From positions 516,822 through 580,821 of the forward strand of contig NZ_LMQL01000009.1 of the NCBI RefSeq assembly GCF_001424545.1: a DNA stretch of 64,000 bases, read 5' to 3'. Below the pieces are notes generated by a model, which saw only the letters and a list, made by a program, of their open reading frames with translations, was not told the DNA's origin and ran no database searches. The DNA comes from Ramlibacter sp. Leaf400. Its GTDB lineage: Bacteria; Pseudomonadota; Gammaproteobacteria; Burkholderiales; Burkholderiaceae_C. Both the position numbers and the translations under genes were made by a program. This document shows, piece by piece, positions 50,262 to 61,000 of this stretch. The first letter of the stretch is position 1. Each line of letters opens with the position of its first letter.

Positions 50262-51107
50262 TCAGACGCAGAGTTCGGCCGCGTGGTGGGCCAGGTGGTC
50301 GGCGATGAAGCTGGCGATGAAGAAGTAGCCGTGGTCGTAGCCCTGGTGGCGGCGCAGCGTGAGGCGCTGGCCGCCGGACCGGCAGGCCTGCTCGAGCCGA
50401 TCGGGCCGCAGCTGCGAATCGAGGTACTGGTCGGCCAGGCCCTGGTCGACCAGCAGGGCGGGCAGCCGCCCGCCTCGCTCGATCAACGCGACCGCGTCGT
50501 GTTCCTTCCAGGCCGCGCGGTCCTCACCCAGGTAGCCGCCGAAGGCCTTCTGGCCCCACGGCACTTCGCTGGGCGAGCTGATCGGCGCGAAAGCCGAGAC
50601 CGAGCGGAAGCGACGCGCGTTGCGCAACGCCAGCGTGAGGGCGCCATGCCCGCCCATCGAGTGCCCCAGGATCCCGGTGCGGTCGCCGTCCACCGCAAAG
50701 CGCGAGGCCAGCACGCCCGGCAGCTCCTTCATCAGCCAGCTCTCCATGCGCCAGTGGCGGGCGTAGGGCTGGCTCGTGGCATCGAGGTAGAAGCCGGCGC
50801 CGGTGCCGAAGTCCCAGTCGGCGTCGGCCTGCGCGATGCCGGTGTTGCGCGGACTCGTGTCGGGCGTGACGAGCACCAGCCCGTAGCGGGCGGCATGCTG
50901 CTGCGCGCCGGACTTGATGGCGAAGGTCTGCTCGTTGCAGGTGAGCCCGGCCAGGCAGAAGAGCACGGGACACGTGCCGCTGGCGGCCTGCGGCGGGAGG
51001 TAGACGCCGAAGCGCATCGGCAGGCCCACCTCGCGTGAATCGTGTTCATGGAAGCCCTGCACGCCACCGAAGCAGCCGTGCTCCTCCAGCGTCCTGACGT
51101 CCGCCAT
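50262..51107 (-). CDS. fghA: S-formylglutathione hydrolase
   Basis: 281 residues. It is the esterase-D family enzyme that hydrolyses S-formylglutathione to formate and glutathione. The nucleophile is S150 in GHSMGGHGALTLAL; the acid is in VDQGLADQYL and the base His in GYDHGYFFI. The family segment FCLAGLTCNEQTF is present. It follows the class III alcohol dehydrogenase by 1 bp, giving the complete glutathione-dependent formaldehyde oxidation route. Confidence 0.95.
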   Translation of the reverse strand: MADVRTLEEHGCFGGVQGFHEHDSREVGLPMRFGVYLPPQAASGTCPVLFCLAGLTCNEQTFAIKSGAQQHAARYGLVLVTPDTSPRNTGIAQADADWDFGTGAGFYLDATSQPYARHWRMESWLMKELPGVLASRFAVDGDRTGILGHSMGGHGALTLALRNARRFRSVSAFAPISSPSEVPWGQKAFGGYLGEDRAAWKEHDAVALIERGGRLPALLVDQGLADQYLDSQLRPDRLEQACRSGGQRLTLRRHQGYDHGYFFIASFIADHLAHHAAELCV

Positions 51108-51108
51108 C

Positions 51109-52211
<1,103 letters not shown>

Positions 52212-52215
<4 letters not shown>

Positions 52216-52478
52216 GCGGGCGTCAGGTCCAGGGCCGGCACGATGCGGTCGTAGGGGATGCCCGCCGTCTTGTTCAGCTTGCCGACCTGCTCGGCATTCT
52301 CGGCATCGAACAGGCAGTTGCACTGGCCGGTCTCGGGAACGAAGGCGCTGCGGATGTAGCGCACGGGCTCTCCTTCGGAGCGCATCTGCGCCGCGGTGGC
52401 GATGGCCCGCTGCTGCGCCGCCGCCAGCTGATCCATCGGGATGTCCTTGAGGGACCTTTGCACCATGAAGACCGACAT
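52212..52478 (-). CDS. DUF4242 family protein
   Basis: 88 residues, soluble. It is a small ferredoxin-like barrel of the DUF4242/SCO4226 type: [20 protein letters not shown], then [20 protein letters not shown] and the tail [14 protein letters not shown]. Related proteins are reported to bind nickel; function here unknown. AGGAAA precedes ATG 52478. It heads a three-gene operon with the formaldehyde-oxidising enzymes, coupled by a 4-bp overlap, so a role in aldehyde metabolism is inferred. Confidence 0.75.
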
Positions 52479-52642
52479 GACGATTTCCTTTCGCGACAAG
52501 GACAAGCCTTTTAAGGGGCAGCCACGCCCGCAGGCAAGCGAGGATTTGTGTCCAAACCGGCGGCCGAAGTTGGCGCCGTCCTGCACGACGCGCGCAGCCC
52601 GCTGCGCAGAATGCCTCGATTCAACGACGAAGAAGGACTGCC

Positions 52643-52906
52643 ATGGCCGAGCATCTGCTGGACAAGCTCATGCGCCTGGACGAATCCCGCGCCAACCTGC
52701 CGGGCGAGCATTGGCTAGCGTTCGCCGCCGGTGTCGGCCTGTGGGTTGCGACACGGCGACATCCCTCGGTGGCGGTGCGCGTGCTGGCGTCGGTGGCGGG
52801 CACGCTGCTGGTGGCGCGTGCGGCCACCGGCCACGAGGTGCCGCCCCTGCTCGCGCGGCTGCCCTTCGCCCGCCGGCCTTCGCGGGCCAGCGACCTGATC
52901 GGCTGA
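52643..52906 (+). CDS. Small hydrophobic protein of unknown function
   Basis: 87 residues, not recognised. One or two hydrophobic stretches (WLAFAAGVGLWVATRRH and VAVRVLASVAGTLLVARAA) could span the inner membrane; the ends are charged. Composition and in-frame stop suggest it is a real gene. It is divergent from the DUF4242/frmA/fghA operon (164-bp gap) and ends 6 bp before the stop of the convergent GlxA-type regulator. Confidence 0.5.
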   Translation: MAEHLLDKLMRLDESRANLPGEHWLAFAAGVGLWVATRRHPSVAVRVLASVAGTLLVARAATGHEVPPLLARLPFARRPSRASDLIG

Positions 52907-52912
52907 TGCCGC

Positions 52913-54001
52913 TCAGTGCGAGCCGGCGCCCGGGGGCAGCCGGGGCGGCATGACCGCGGGCCCGCTGGAGACCAGCTGCAACTGCTTGCTCAGCGCACCG
53001 AAGCGCCGCCGGTAGCCGGCGGGCGTCAGGTGCACCTTGCGCCGGAACAGGCGGTTGAAGAAGCTGGCGTCCTGGTAGCCGACCTCGACGGCCACGGCTT
53101 CCACCGGCAGGTCGGTAGTCTCCAGCTGCTGCTTGGCCTCCTCCAGCCGCAGCGTGTGGATGTACTCCATCGGGCTCATGCCGGTGGCCAGCGTGAAGCG
53201 CCGCTTGAAGGTGCGCTCGGGCAGGCCCGACAGCGCCACGAGCTGCGAGACGGGTGATTCGACGCGGTAGTTGTCGGCCGCCCAGACCTGGCAGCGTTCG
53301 ATGAGCGGGTCCTCCTGCTTCACGCCCCGCGTCAGCGACGAGTAGGCCACCGAGCTGACCTCGGTGCTGCTCAGGAGCATCACGCGGGCCACCTGCATCG
53401 CTTCCTTGGGCGAGACGAAGCGCGCGATCAGCGCGAGGCCCAGCATGTACCAGGAGGTGCCGCTGCCGGCCATCATCAGCCGCTGGTCCGGGCCGGTGAC
53501 CACGAGCGTGCGCTCGGGGCTCCAGCGCGTGCGAGGGTGGGCCTTGGCCAGGTAGTCGCAGAAGGCCCAGTGCGACGTCGCCTCGAGCCCGTCCAGCAGC
53601 CCGGTCTGGGCCAGCAGCAGCGCGCCGGAGCAGGCCGAGCCCAACGTGGCGCCGCCCTGCCACGCCTTGCGCAGCCACTCGATCTCGGGCCCGTAGAGGG
53701 TCGCCATGTCCGCCCAGGGCGCCTCGAGCATGTCGCTGATGCACACGATGTCGGGCTGCGGACAGTCTTCCAGGCTGGCATCGGGCGTGACCCGCACCCC
53801 GTTGAAGTTCACGAAGGGCAGGCCGTCGCGGCTGACCACCATGAGGTTGAACGGCGAGTGCACCAGGTCCCCGCTGTGCAGCAGCGACCAGTCGCGCCGC
53901 GTGCACGCCAGCATGTCGTAGTAGCCGTAGATCGTCCCGGCCATGGCGGCGGGGGTCGCCAGCAGAGCTACGGTAAAGGAGCTGCGACGGGCATCTGGCA
54001 T
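52913..54001 (-). CDS. GlxA-type transcriptional regulator (DJ-1/PfpI plus AraC)
   Basis: 362 residues. The N-terminal DJ-1/PfpI-like domain (about 8-195) includes YYDMLACTRRDWSLL, DIVCISDMLEAPW and LGSACSGALLLAQTGLLDG with the conserved Cys position. The AraC/XylS DNA-binding domain is at about 245-340 (VALSGLPERTFKRRFTLATG, then AVEVGYQDASFFNRLFRRKV). Typical regulators of quaternary amine or amino acid catabolism. ATG 54001 is preferred; an upstream frame to 54073 lacks homology. Divergent from the TPR gene. Confidence 0.92.
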   Translation of the reverse strand: MPDARRSSFTVALLATPAAMAGTIYGYYDMLACTRRDWSLLHSGDLVHSPFNLMVVSRDGLPFVNFNGVRVTPDASLEDCPQPDIVCISDMLEAPWADMATLYGPEIEWLRKAWQGGATLGSACSGALLLAQTGLLDGLEATSHWAFCDYLAKAHPRTRWSPERTLVVTGPDQRLMMAGSGTSWYMLGLALIARFVSPKEAMQVARVMLLSSTEVSSVAYSSLTRGVKQEDPLIERCQVWAADNYRVESPVSQLVALSGLPERTFKRRFTLATGMSPMEYIHTLRLEEAKQQLETTDLPVEAVAVEVGYQDASFFNRLFRRKVHLTPAGYRRRFGALSKQLQLVSSGPAVMPPRLPPGAGSH

Positions 54002-54089
54002 GTTTGTCCTGCTTCTTGCTGATATCACTTTAGCGATCCAGCACAGGAAGCCTAAAACTTTCGTCACTCGCAATCACTGGAGTTCGACG

Positions 54090-55412
54090 ATGAAAGCCAC
54101 GGACCCTTCCGGTCTCCCCCTCACGGCGGCAAGCGCCGATGCACTGGCCCCCTACGAGGCGGCGCTGCACCAGTTCCGCTGCTACATCGGCGACCCGGTC
54201 GCCAGCGTCGACAAGGCGCTGCAGCTGTGCCCGGGCATGCCGATGGCCCATGTCCTCAAGGCCTGGCTGCACCTGCTGGGCACCGAGCCTGCGGGTCTGC
54301 CGGTCGCGCGCGAGTGCGTGCTGGCGGCCAAGAAGCTGCAGATGAACGATCGCGAGCGGGGCCACCTGCGGGCGATCGAGCTCGTCTGCGACGGTGCGTG
54401 GCGGGCCGCCGGCCGCACGCTCGAGGACGTCTCGGCCGAATACCCCACCGACGGCCTGGCCCTGCAGGCGGGCCACCTGATCGACTTCCTGGTCGGCGAC
54501 TCGCGCATGCTGCGCGACCGCATCGCCCGCGCGATCCCCTCGTGGAACCACGACGTCCCTGGCCTCCATGCGGTGCTGGGCATGTACGCCTTCGGCCTGG
54601 AGGAATCCGGCGACTACGCCCAGGCCGAGATGTACGGCCGGCGCGCCGTCGACCTCGAGCCGCGCGACGGCTGGGCATGGCACGCCGTCACGCACGTGAT
54701 GGAGATGCAGAACCGGGACCACGACGGCATCGCCTGGCTGAGCGGCGGGGCCGACGTGTGGTCGCCCGAGAGCTTCTTCGCCGTGCACAACTGGTGGCAC
54801 CTGGCCCTCTTCCACCTGGACCAGGGCAACGTCGACGAGGCGCTGAGCCTCTTCGACGGGCCGATCTTCGGCGCGCGCTCCATGGTCATCCTCGACCTGA
54901 TCGACGCGACGGCGCTGCTGTGGCGGCTGAAGCTGCTCGGCGTGGACGTCGGGACCCGCTGGAACCCCGTCGCCGACCACTGGGCGGCCGTCGGCGAGAC
55001 GTCCGACTACGCGTTCAACTCGTGGCACGCCATGATGGCCTACGCCGGCGCCGGCCGCCCGCGCGAGCAGAGGGAAACGCTCAACGCTCTCAAGGTGGCG
55101 AGCGTCGGGTCCGGCGACTCGGCGCTCTTCGCCCGGGAGATCGGCCTCGATGCCACGCAGGCCATCATGGCCTTCGCCGCCGGCCGCCCTGCCGAAGCCT
55201 TCGAGCTCCTGCGCCCGCTGCGCCACTACGCGCACCGCTTCGGCGGCAGCCACGCGCAGCGCGACCTGGTCGACCTCACGCTGATCGAGGCCGCCATTCG
55301 TTCAGGCCACCACTCGTTCGCCAAGGCGCTGGTCACCGAGCGAGCCGCCCGCCGTCCCCAGAGCCCCGCGGTCAGGACCCTCGCGTCCCGACTGGCCCCC
55401 GTTTCCGCATGA
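54090..55412 (+). CDS. TPR-repeat protein, TTC38-like
   Basis: 440 residues, helical throughout. TTC38-family features are the HVMEMQNRDHDGIAWLSGGA and NWWHLALFHLDQGNVDEALS segments, with YEAALHQFRCYIGDPVASVD near the start and repeats of about 34 residues. No signal or membrane segment: cytoplasmic. Family function is not established. It is followed by, and overlaps by 4 bp, a LuxR-type response regulator, so they form an operon. An upstream start (53943) would overlap the divergent regulator and is rejected. Confidence 0.8.
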   Translation: MKATDPSGLPLTAASADALAPYEAALHQFRCYIGDPVASVDKALQLCPGMPMAHVLKAWLHLLGTEPAGLPVARECVLAAKKLQMNDRERGHLRAIELVCDGAWRAAGRTLEDVSAEYPTDGLALQAGHLIDFLVGDSRMLRDRIARAIPSWNHDVPGLHAVLGMYAFGLEESGDYAQAEMYGRRAVDLEPRDGWAWHAVTHVMEMQNRDHDGIAWLSGGADVWSPESFFAVHNWWHLALFHLDQGNVDEALSLFDGPIFGARSMVILDLIDATALLWRLKLLGVDVGTRWNPVADHWAAVGETSDYAFNSWHAMMAYAGAGRPREQRETLNALKVASVGSGDSALFAREIGLDATQAIMAFAAGRPAEAFELLRPLRHYAHRFGGSHAQRDLVDLTLIEAAIRSGHHSFAKALVTERAARRPQSPAVRTLASRLAPVSA

Positions 55413-56110
55413 CCCAGAGGTACCCCATGTTGCCCACCCTCCGCACTCTCGACACCGGCACTCCACGTCCCGATTCCGCGGCCCCGCCCCTGGCGCCTAC
55501 CGGGCCCCGGCGCATCCTGCTGGTGGACGACCATGCGCTCGTCCGCATGTCGGTCGTCAACCTCTGCGCCGCCGTCAGCAAGGACCTCGAGGTGATCGAA
55601 GCGACCTCGCTCGCCACCGCGCTCATGCTCTACGACAAGTACCAGCAGACGGTGGAACTGGTGCTCCTCGACCTGAACCTGCCCGACAGCAAGGGCTTCG
55701 CCGCGCTCCTGACGCTCAAGCGCCGCTTTCCGCAGAGCCGCATCGTCGTGCTGTCCGGCGCCTTCGACGATGCGGTCGCCGCCGAAGCGTGCGTGCTGGG
55801 CGCCGACAAGTTCCTGCACAAGGGCGCCGACGCGTCCGTGCTGACGGCCACGCTGACGGAGCTGATGGAGCCGCTCTTCGCCCGCTCGCCCCGGGAAACG
55901 GCCACCCCCTCCCGGCGGTCTTCGCCCACGGCCAACACGCTGTCGCCGCGCGAGATCGAGATCCTCAACCTGGTGCTGCAGGGCAAGACCAACCAGGAGA
56001 TCGTGGTCGACACGGGCCTGAAGCTGGGGACGGTGAAGAACTACATCTCCGGCCTGTTCGTCGTCTTCGGCGTGCCTTCCCGCTCCAAGCTGGTGAGCCT
56101 GTTCGTCTAG
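55409..56110 (+). CDS. NarL/LuxR-type response regulator
   Basis: 233 residues. Receiver at about 35-155: ILLVDDHALVRMSVVNLC, LVLLDLNLPDSKGFA with the phosphoacceptor Asp, VVLSGAFDDAVAAEACV (Ser as the switch residue), and KFLHKGADASVL with the conserved Lys. The LuxR HTH is LSPREIEILNLVLQGKTNQE, then KLGTVKNYISGLF. A 30-residue Pro-rich N-terminal extension precedes the receiver. The start at 55409 overlaps the TPR gene; ATG 55427 is an alternative. No kinase gene is adjacent. Its TAG stop shares CTAG with recD on the other strand. Confidence 0.9.
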   Translation: MTQRYPMLPTLRTLDTGTPRPDSAAPPLAPTGPRRILLVDDHALVRMSVVNLCAAVSKDLEVIEATSLATALMLYDKYQQTVELVLLDLNLPDSKGFAALLTLKRRFPQSRIVVLSGAFDDAVAAEACVLGADKFLHKGADASVLTATLTELMEPLFARSPRETATPSRRSSPTANTLSPREIEILNLVLQGKTNQEIVVDTGLKLGTVKNYISGLFVVFGVPSRSKLVSLFV

Positions 56111-58098
56111 CGAGATCCGTCGCGGTGCAGCAGCAGCCCGCCGCTGCGCCGCGTCGGCCGCTCCACCGCCACCTCCAGCAGCGCCGCCGATCCGGCCACC
56201 GTGAACCAGCGGCGGGCGCGCGTGATCCCCGTGTAGACCAGTTCCCGCGTGAGCACCCGCGAATCGCGATCCGGCAGCAGCAGCGCCACATGCTCGAACT
56301 CCGATCCCTGCGACTTGTGCACGGTCATCGCGAACACCGTCTCCACCGCCTGCAGCCGGCTGGGCAGCACCCAGCGCACCGCGCCCTCGCCTGACGGAAA
56401 CGCGACCCGCAGCGTCGGCCGGCCATCCGGTCCCGGCACCTCCAGCGTCACGCCGACATCGCCATTCATCAGGCCCAGGGCGTAGTCGTTGCCGGTGACC
56501 ATCACCGGCCGCCCGTCGTACCAGCCCGTTGCCGCCGGCAAGAGCCCTTCCCGCAGCAGCAGCTGCGCGATGCGCTCGTTCATGCGCTCGACCCCGTGCG
56601 GCCCGCGCCGCACCGCGCACAGCAACTGGAAGCGCGACCAGGCCGCGAGCACGCGCGCCGCCCAGGCGTCGAACGCTTCGCTCCCCGCCTCCAGCGACGG
56701 ACGCGCCTCGCGCACGACCTGCAGGTAGGCGCGCAGGCCCACGCGTCCGTCCGGCGCGCCGCCGTCCAGCACCAGCGGCCGCAGCGCCGCGTCGCTGGCC
56801 AGTTCGCGCCAGGCGACGCCCTCGCGACCTTCCTCGCGCAAGCGGCGCACGCGCGGCAGGTCGCCGGCGTTCACCGCGTCGGCGAGCTGGCCGATGCCGC
56901 TTTCGGCATCGAACCGATGGCTGTGGCGCAGCTTCACCACCGCCTGGTCGAGCGGTTCGCCGGCCGCATCGACCAGCGCCGACGGCACGACTTCCCCGGT
57001 GGCGGCCTGCACCCACTGCGCCGTCGCCGGCAGGAAGTGCCCGCCATCGGCGCGCCGGCACAGCTCGCCCAGCAACCCGCCGGCCTCCACCGACGCCAGC
57101 TGGTCCTTGTCGCCCAGCAGGATCAGCCGGGCGCGGGGCGGCAGCGCCGCCACCAGGGCCGCCATCGCTTCCAGCCCGACCATCGAGGCTTCGTCCAGCA
57201 CCAGCACGTCCAGCGGCAAGGGGTTGTGCTCGTCGTGCCGGAAACCGCGGCGCACCGGCGAGCTACCCAGAAGCCGGTGCACCGTCTCCACCTTCGAGGG
57301 GATGGCGGCGCGCAGCAGTCCGGGCTCGCCGAGCTGGTCGAGCGGCAAGTCATCGACGGCGCGCGCGATCGAGTCGTTCAGACGCGCGGCCGCCTTGCCG
57401 GTGGGCGCCGCGAGCCGGATGCGCAGCCGGCGCGGATGGCCGTCGTCCCCCGGCGGCGCCAGGTGCTGCAGCAGCGCGAGCAGGCGCACCACCGTGGTGG
57501 TCTTGCCCGTGCCCGGCCCGCCGGTGACCACCGCGAAGTCCGAGCGCGAAGCGAGGGCGCAGGCCACCTTCTGCCAGTCGGGACCAGCGTGCGGGCCCCT
57601 GGGGAACAGCAGCTCCAGCGCCTCGCGCAGCCGCGCGGGCGGCGCATCGCCGGCCCCCCGCGCGAGCCGCGCTTCGACGGCGCGGCGCACCGACTGCTCG
57701 TGCTGCCAGTAGCGGCGCAGGTAGAGCCGCGTGCCGGCCAGCACCAGCGGCGTGGCGCCCTCGCCAGGGGCGACCAGCCGCGGATCGGCCAGCGCCGCCC
57801 GCCAGTCGCGCAGCGGCGTGGCCGCCACCTCGCGCAGCAGGGCCTGCGCGGCATCGGAAGTCTCCGCGTCCTCGTCCGGCGGCAAGGCCAGCGTGTCGTT
57901 CGCGTCCGCGGCCAGCGTCGCCAGGTCCAGGCAGACGTGGCCGCGGCCGAGCTGGTGGCTGGCGAGCGCGGCCGCCAGCACCAGCCGGTCGGGCGCCTGT
58001 GGCGCTTCCGCCGCGACGAAGGCGGCGAACGCGTGGTCCACCTCGCGCAGCCAGCCCGCGTCGACCCAGGCGCGCAGCGAGGCCATCACGCCGCTCAT
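56107..58098 (-). CDS. recD: Exodeoxyribonuclease V subunit RecD
   Basis: 663 residues, superfamily 1B helicase with 5'-3' polarity, part of RecBCD. Walker A is TGGPGTGKTTTVVRLL at about 192-207, then LAAPTGKAAARLNDSI, Walker B LDVLVLDEASMVGLE, ILLGDKDQLASVEAGGLLGE (motif III), and motif VI in FAMTVHKSQGSEFEHVAL, LVYTGITRARR. Start ATG 58098 overlaps the recB stop by 4 bp; the end overlaps the response regulator. Confidence 0.95.
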   Translation of the reverse strand: MSGVMASLRAWVDAGWLREVDHAFAAFVAAEAPQAPDRLVLAAALASHQLGRGHVCLDLATLAADANDTLALPPDEDAETSDAAQALLREVAATPLRDWRAALADPRLVAPGEGATPLVLAGTRLYLRRYWQHEQSVRRAVEARLARGAGDAPPARLREALELLFPRGPHAGPDWQKVACALASRSDFAVVTGGPGTGKTTTVVRLLALLQHLAPPGDDGHPRRLRIRLAAPTGKAAARLNDSIARAVDDLPLDQLGEPGLLRAAIPSKVETVHRLLGSSPVRRGFRHDEHNPLPLDVLVLDEASMVGLEAMAALVAALPPRARLILLGDKDQLASVEAGGLLGELCRRADGGHFLPATAQWVQAATGEVVPSALVDAAGEPLDQAVVKLRHSHRFDAESGIGQLADAVNAGDLPRVRRLREEGREGVAWRELASDAALRPLVLDGGAPDGRVGLRAYLQVVREARPSLEAGSEAFDAWAARVLAAWSRFQLLCAVRRGPHGVERMNERIAQLLLREGLLPAATGWYDGRPVMVTGNDYALGLMNGDVGVTLEVPGPDGRPTLRVAFPSGEGAVRWVLPSRLQAVETVFAMTVHKSQGSEFEHVALLLPDRDSRVLTRELVYTGITRARRWFTVAGSAALLEVAVERPTRRSGGLLLHRDGSR

Positions 58099-61000
58099 GC
58101 CGCCGCCTCCGCCGGCCGGCCCGCGAACAGCCGGTCCATCGCTTCGACCAGCTCGCGCGACGGCCGCTCCAGGTGCAGTCCCCCGCCGGGCGCCGCATGC
58201 CCGCGCAGGAACAGGTACACCGCGCCGCCCACGTGCCGGTCGTAGTCGTAGTCCGGCAGGCGCGAGCGCAGCAGCCGGTGCAGCGCGAACAGGTACAGCG
58301 CGTACTGCAGTTCGTAGCGGTGGCGCAGCACCTCGTCGCGCATCGCATGCGGCGAATAGGCGCCGTCGTCCGCACCCAGCCAGTTGGACTTGTAGTCGGC
58401 CACGTAGTAGCGGCCTTCGTGCTCGAACACCAGGTCGATGAAGCCCTTGAGCATGCCGTTGAGCTGCTGCGCCAGCACCGGCGGCCGGGCCTGTCCGCCC
58501 AGCGTGTGCCGCGCCACCAGCGCATCGAGCGCCGCCACGTCCACGCCGGTCGCGGCGATCCAGAACTCCATCTCGACCTGGTAGGCGCCCAGCTGCGCCG
58601 GCACCACCGGCGCGCTGCCCGGCGCCAGAGGCGACAGGTCCAGCGGCGCCTGCAGCCACGACGCGAACCACTCGCGCAGCGCGGGCTCGTGCGCCGCCCA
58701 GGGCGCCGGCCGGCAGCGGCGCGCCCACTGGGCCTGCCAGCCGTTCGGCGTCGCGGCCACCGAGGGGAAGCCCTCGCGCCCGGCCCACTCCAGCAGGCCG
58801 TGCAGGAAGGTGCCCGCGGCCGCGCCGCGCGGGAAGTCGTGCAGCCGGCCCTCGCTGCGCCCCGAAGGAACGACGGGGGGCGCGACGACCACGACGCCCT
58901 CGTCCTCCAGGTAGTTCGCCTCCTCCGCCGTCTGCGGCGCGGCCGGACCCGCGGGCCCGCCCAGCAGCCGCGAGTAGCTGGAGATCCACCAGCGCTCGCG
59001 CTGCGCCTGCGCACGCAAGGTGTCGCCCGGCAGCAGCGGCGCCCGCGCGGCGGCGGTGTAGCGGTCTTCGGAGCCGAGCGGAGGCTCGGCGACCGAGATC
59101 GCGGCGCAGCCCGTGAACGCGTTCTCCAGCATCCCGCGCAACTGCCCCGGCACCGGCTCGCGCCCTTCGTCGAGCAGCCAGCCGATGGCCGTCTTCGACC
59201 ACGCCTCGGCGGGCGCCAGGCCGATCCAGGTGGCGTGCCGCGCCCGCGTGAGCGCCACATAGAGCTTGCGCAGGTCCTCGCCCAGGCGCTCGCGGTCGGC
59301 CAGGCGCACGGCCTCGTCGTCCGGCGAGAGCGTGATGTGCGCCCGGCCTTCCCCGTCGTGCCAGCGCAGGGGCGGCGAGCTGCCGTCCTCGGGCCGGCAG
59401 GCCACCGCGAAGGGCACGAACACCAGCGGGTACTCCAGCCCCTTGGACTTGTGCACCGTCACCACCTTGAGCAGGTCGGCATCGCTTTCCAGGCGAACCT
59501 GGCGCTCCTCCGCGGTGACCAGGTCGTCCTCGCGCTGCTCGGCGAGCCAGCGCACCAGCGCATGCTCGCCCTGCAGCAGCGCGCTGGCCTGCTGGAGCAG
59601 CTCCGACAGGTGCAAGAGGTCGGTGAGCTGGCGTTCGTCGTCCTGCGCCAGCAGGCGCGCCGGCACGCCGAAGTCGTGCAGCACCCGGCGCAGCATCGGC
59701 AGCACGCCCTGCCGCCGCCACTGCCGCCGGTACGAATGGAACTGCTCGACCCGCCCTTCCCAGTGCAGCTCGTCGTGGTTCAGTCGCTCCAGCGCGGGCC
59801 AGTCCAGCGCCAGCAGGCGCGTGCCCAGGGCCGCGCGCAGCCGGCGCGGATCGTCCGGCTCGGCGCAGCCCTGCAGCAGGCGCTGCAGCTCGGCCGCGGC
59901 CCGGGTACGGAACACGGTGTCGCGGTCCGACAGGTAGACGCTGCGCACGCCCTGCGTCCGCAGCGCGCGCCGCACGCAGTTGGCTTCGCTGCCGTTGTTG
60001 ACCAGCACCGCGATGTCCCGCGGGCGCAGCGGCTGCAGCGTGCCGTCGGCGTCGACGAAACCTGCCTGGCCCTGCTGGCCCAGGTTGAGCAACCGCACGA
60101 TCTCGCCGGCGCAGGCCCCGGCCATGGCGTCGCGGTAGTCGCCGGAGCGCACCACGCGACCCGGGTCGTGGCACCAGGCGACCAGCGCCGGTGCCTCTGC
60201 GCCCTGGACCTGCCAGCGTTCAGCGCGGCCGCGCGCGCGCACGGGCAGGAACGGCAACGGATCCTGCGCGGCCGCCCGGAACAGGAAAGCGCCCGGTCCC
60301 GACCGCCTTTCCGCCATGCCGAACAGGTGGTTGACCGCATCGACCATCGCCTGCGTCGACCGGTGGTTGGTGCCCAGCGTGTAGAGGTGGCCTTCCGTGT
60401 CGCGCCGGGCCGCCAGGTAGGTGTGGATGTCCGCGCCGCGGAAGGCGTAGATCGCCTGTTTGGGATCGCCGATCAGCACCATCGCGGCGTCGGCCGCCTC
60501 GCCGTAGATGCGGCGGAAGATGCCGTACTGCACCGGGTCCGTGTCCTGGAACTCGTCCACCAGCGCCACCGGGAACTGGCGGCGGATCAGCGCGGCGAGG
60601 CGCTCGCCGTTGCCGGCATCGTGCAGCGCGCGGTGCAGCTGCGTGAGCAGGTCGTCGAAGCCCATTTCGGCGCGGCGGCGCTGCTCCCTGGCGAGCCGGT
60701 CCGCGACCCAGCGCGTGGCATGCGCCAGCACGGCATCGCGGCCGTCGGGCAGCGACTTGAGGGCGGCCGGCAGTCCCTGGATCGCCGCCAGCCCGGGGTG
60801 TTCAATCGGCGTGCCGCTCTTCCACGCGGCCGCGAGCCCGTCGGGCGTGAGCCGCGTCCAGGCCGTGCTCGTCTCCGCCAGCGGCCAGGCCCGGTCGTCG
60901 TGCGCCCACGCTTCGAGGCAGGCCAGCCAGTCGTGGAACCAGCGCGTCTGCAGCTTGCGGCCGTCGACCTGCCTGGCGGCGCAGGCCCGGTCCAGCAGGT

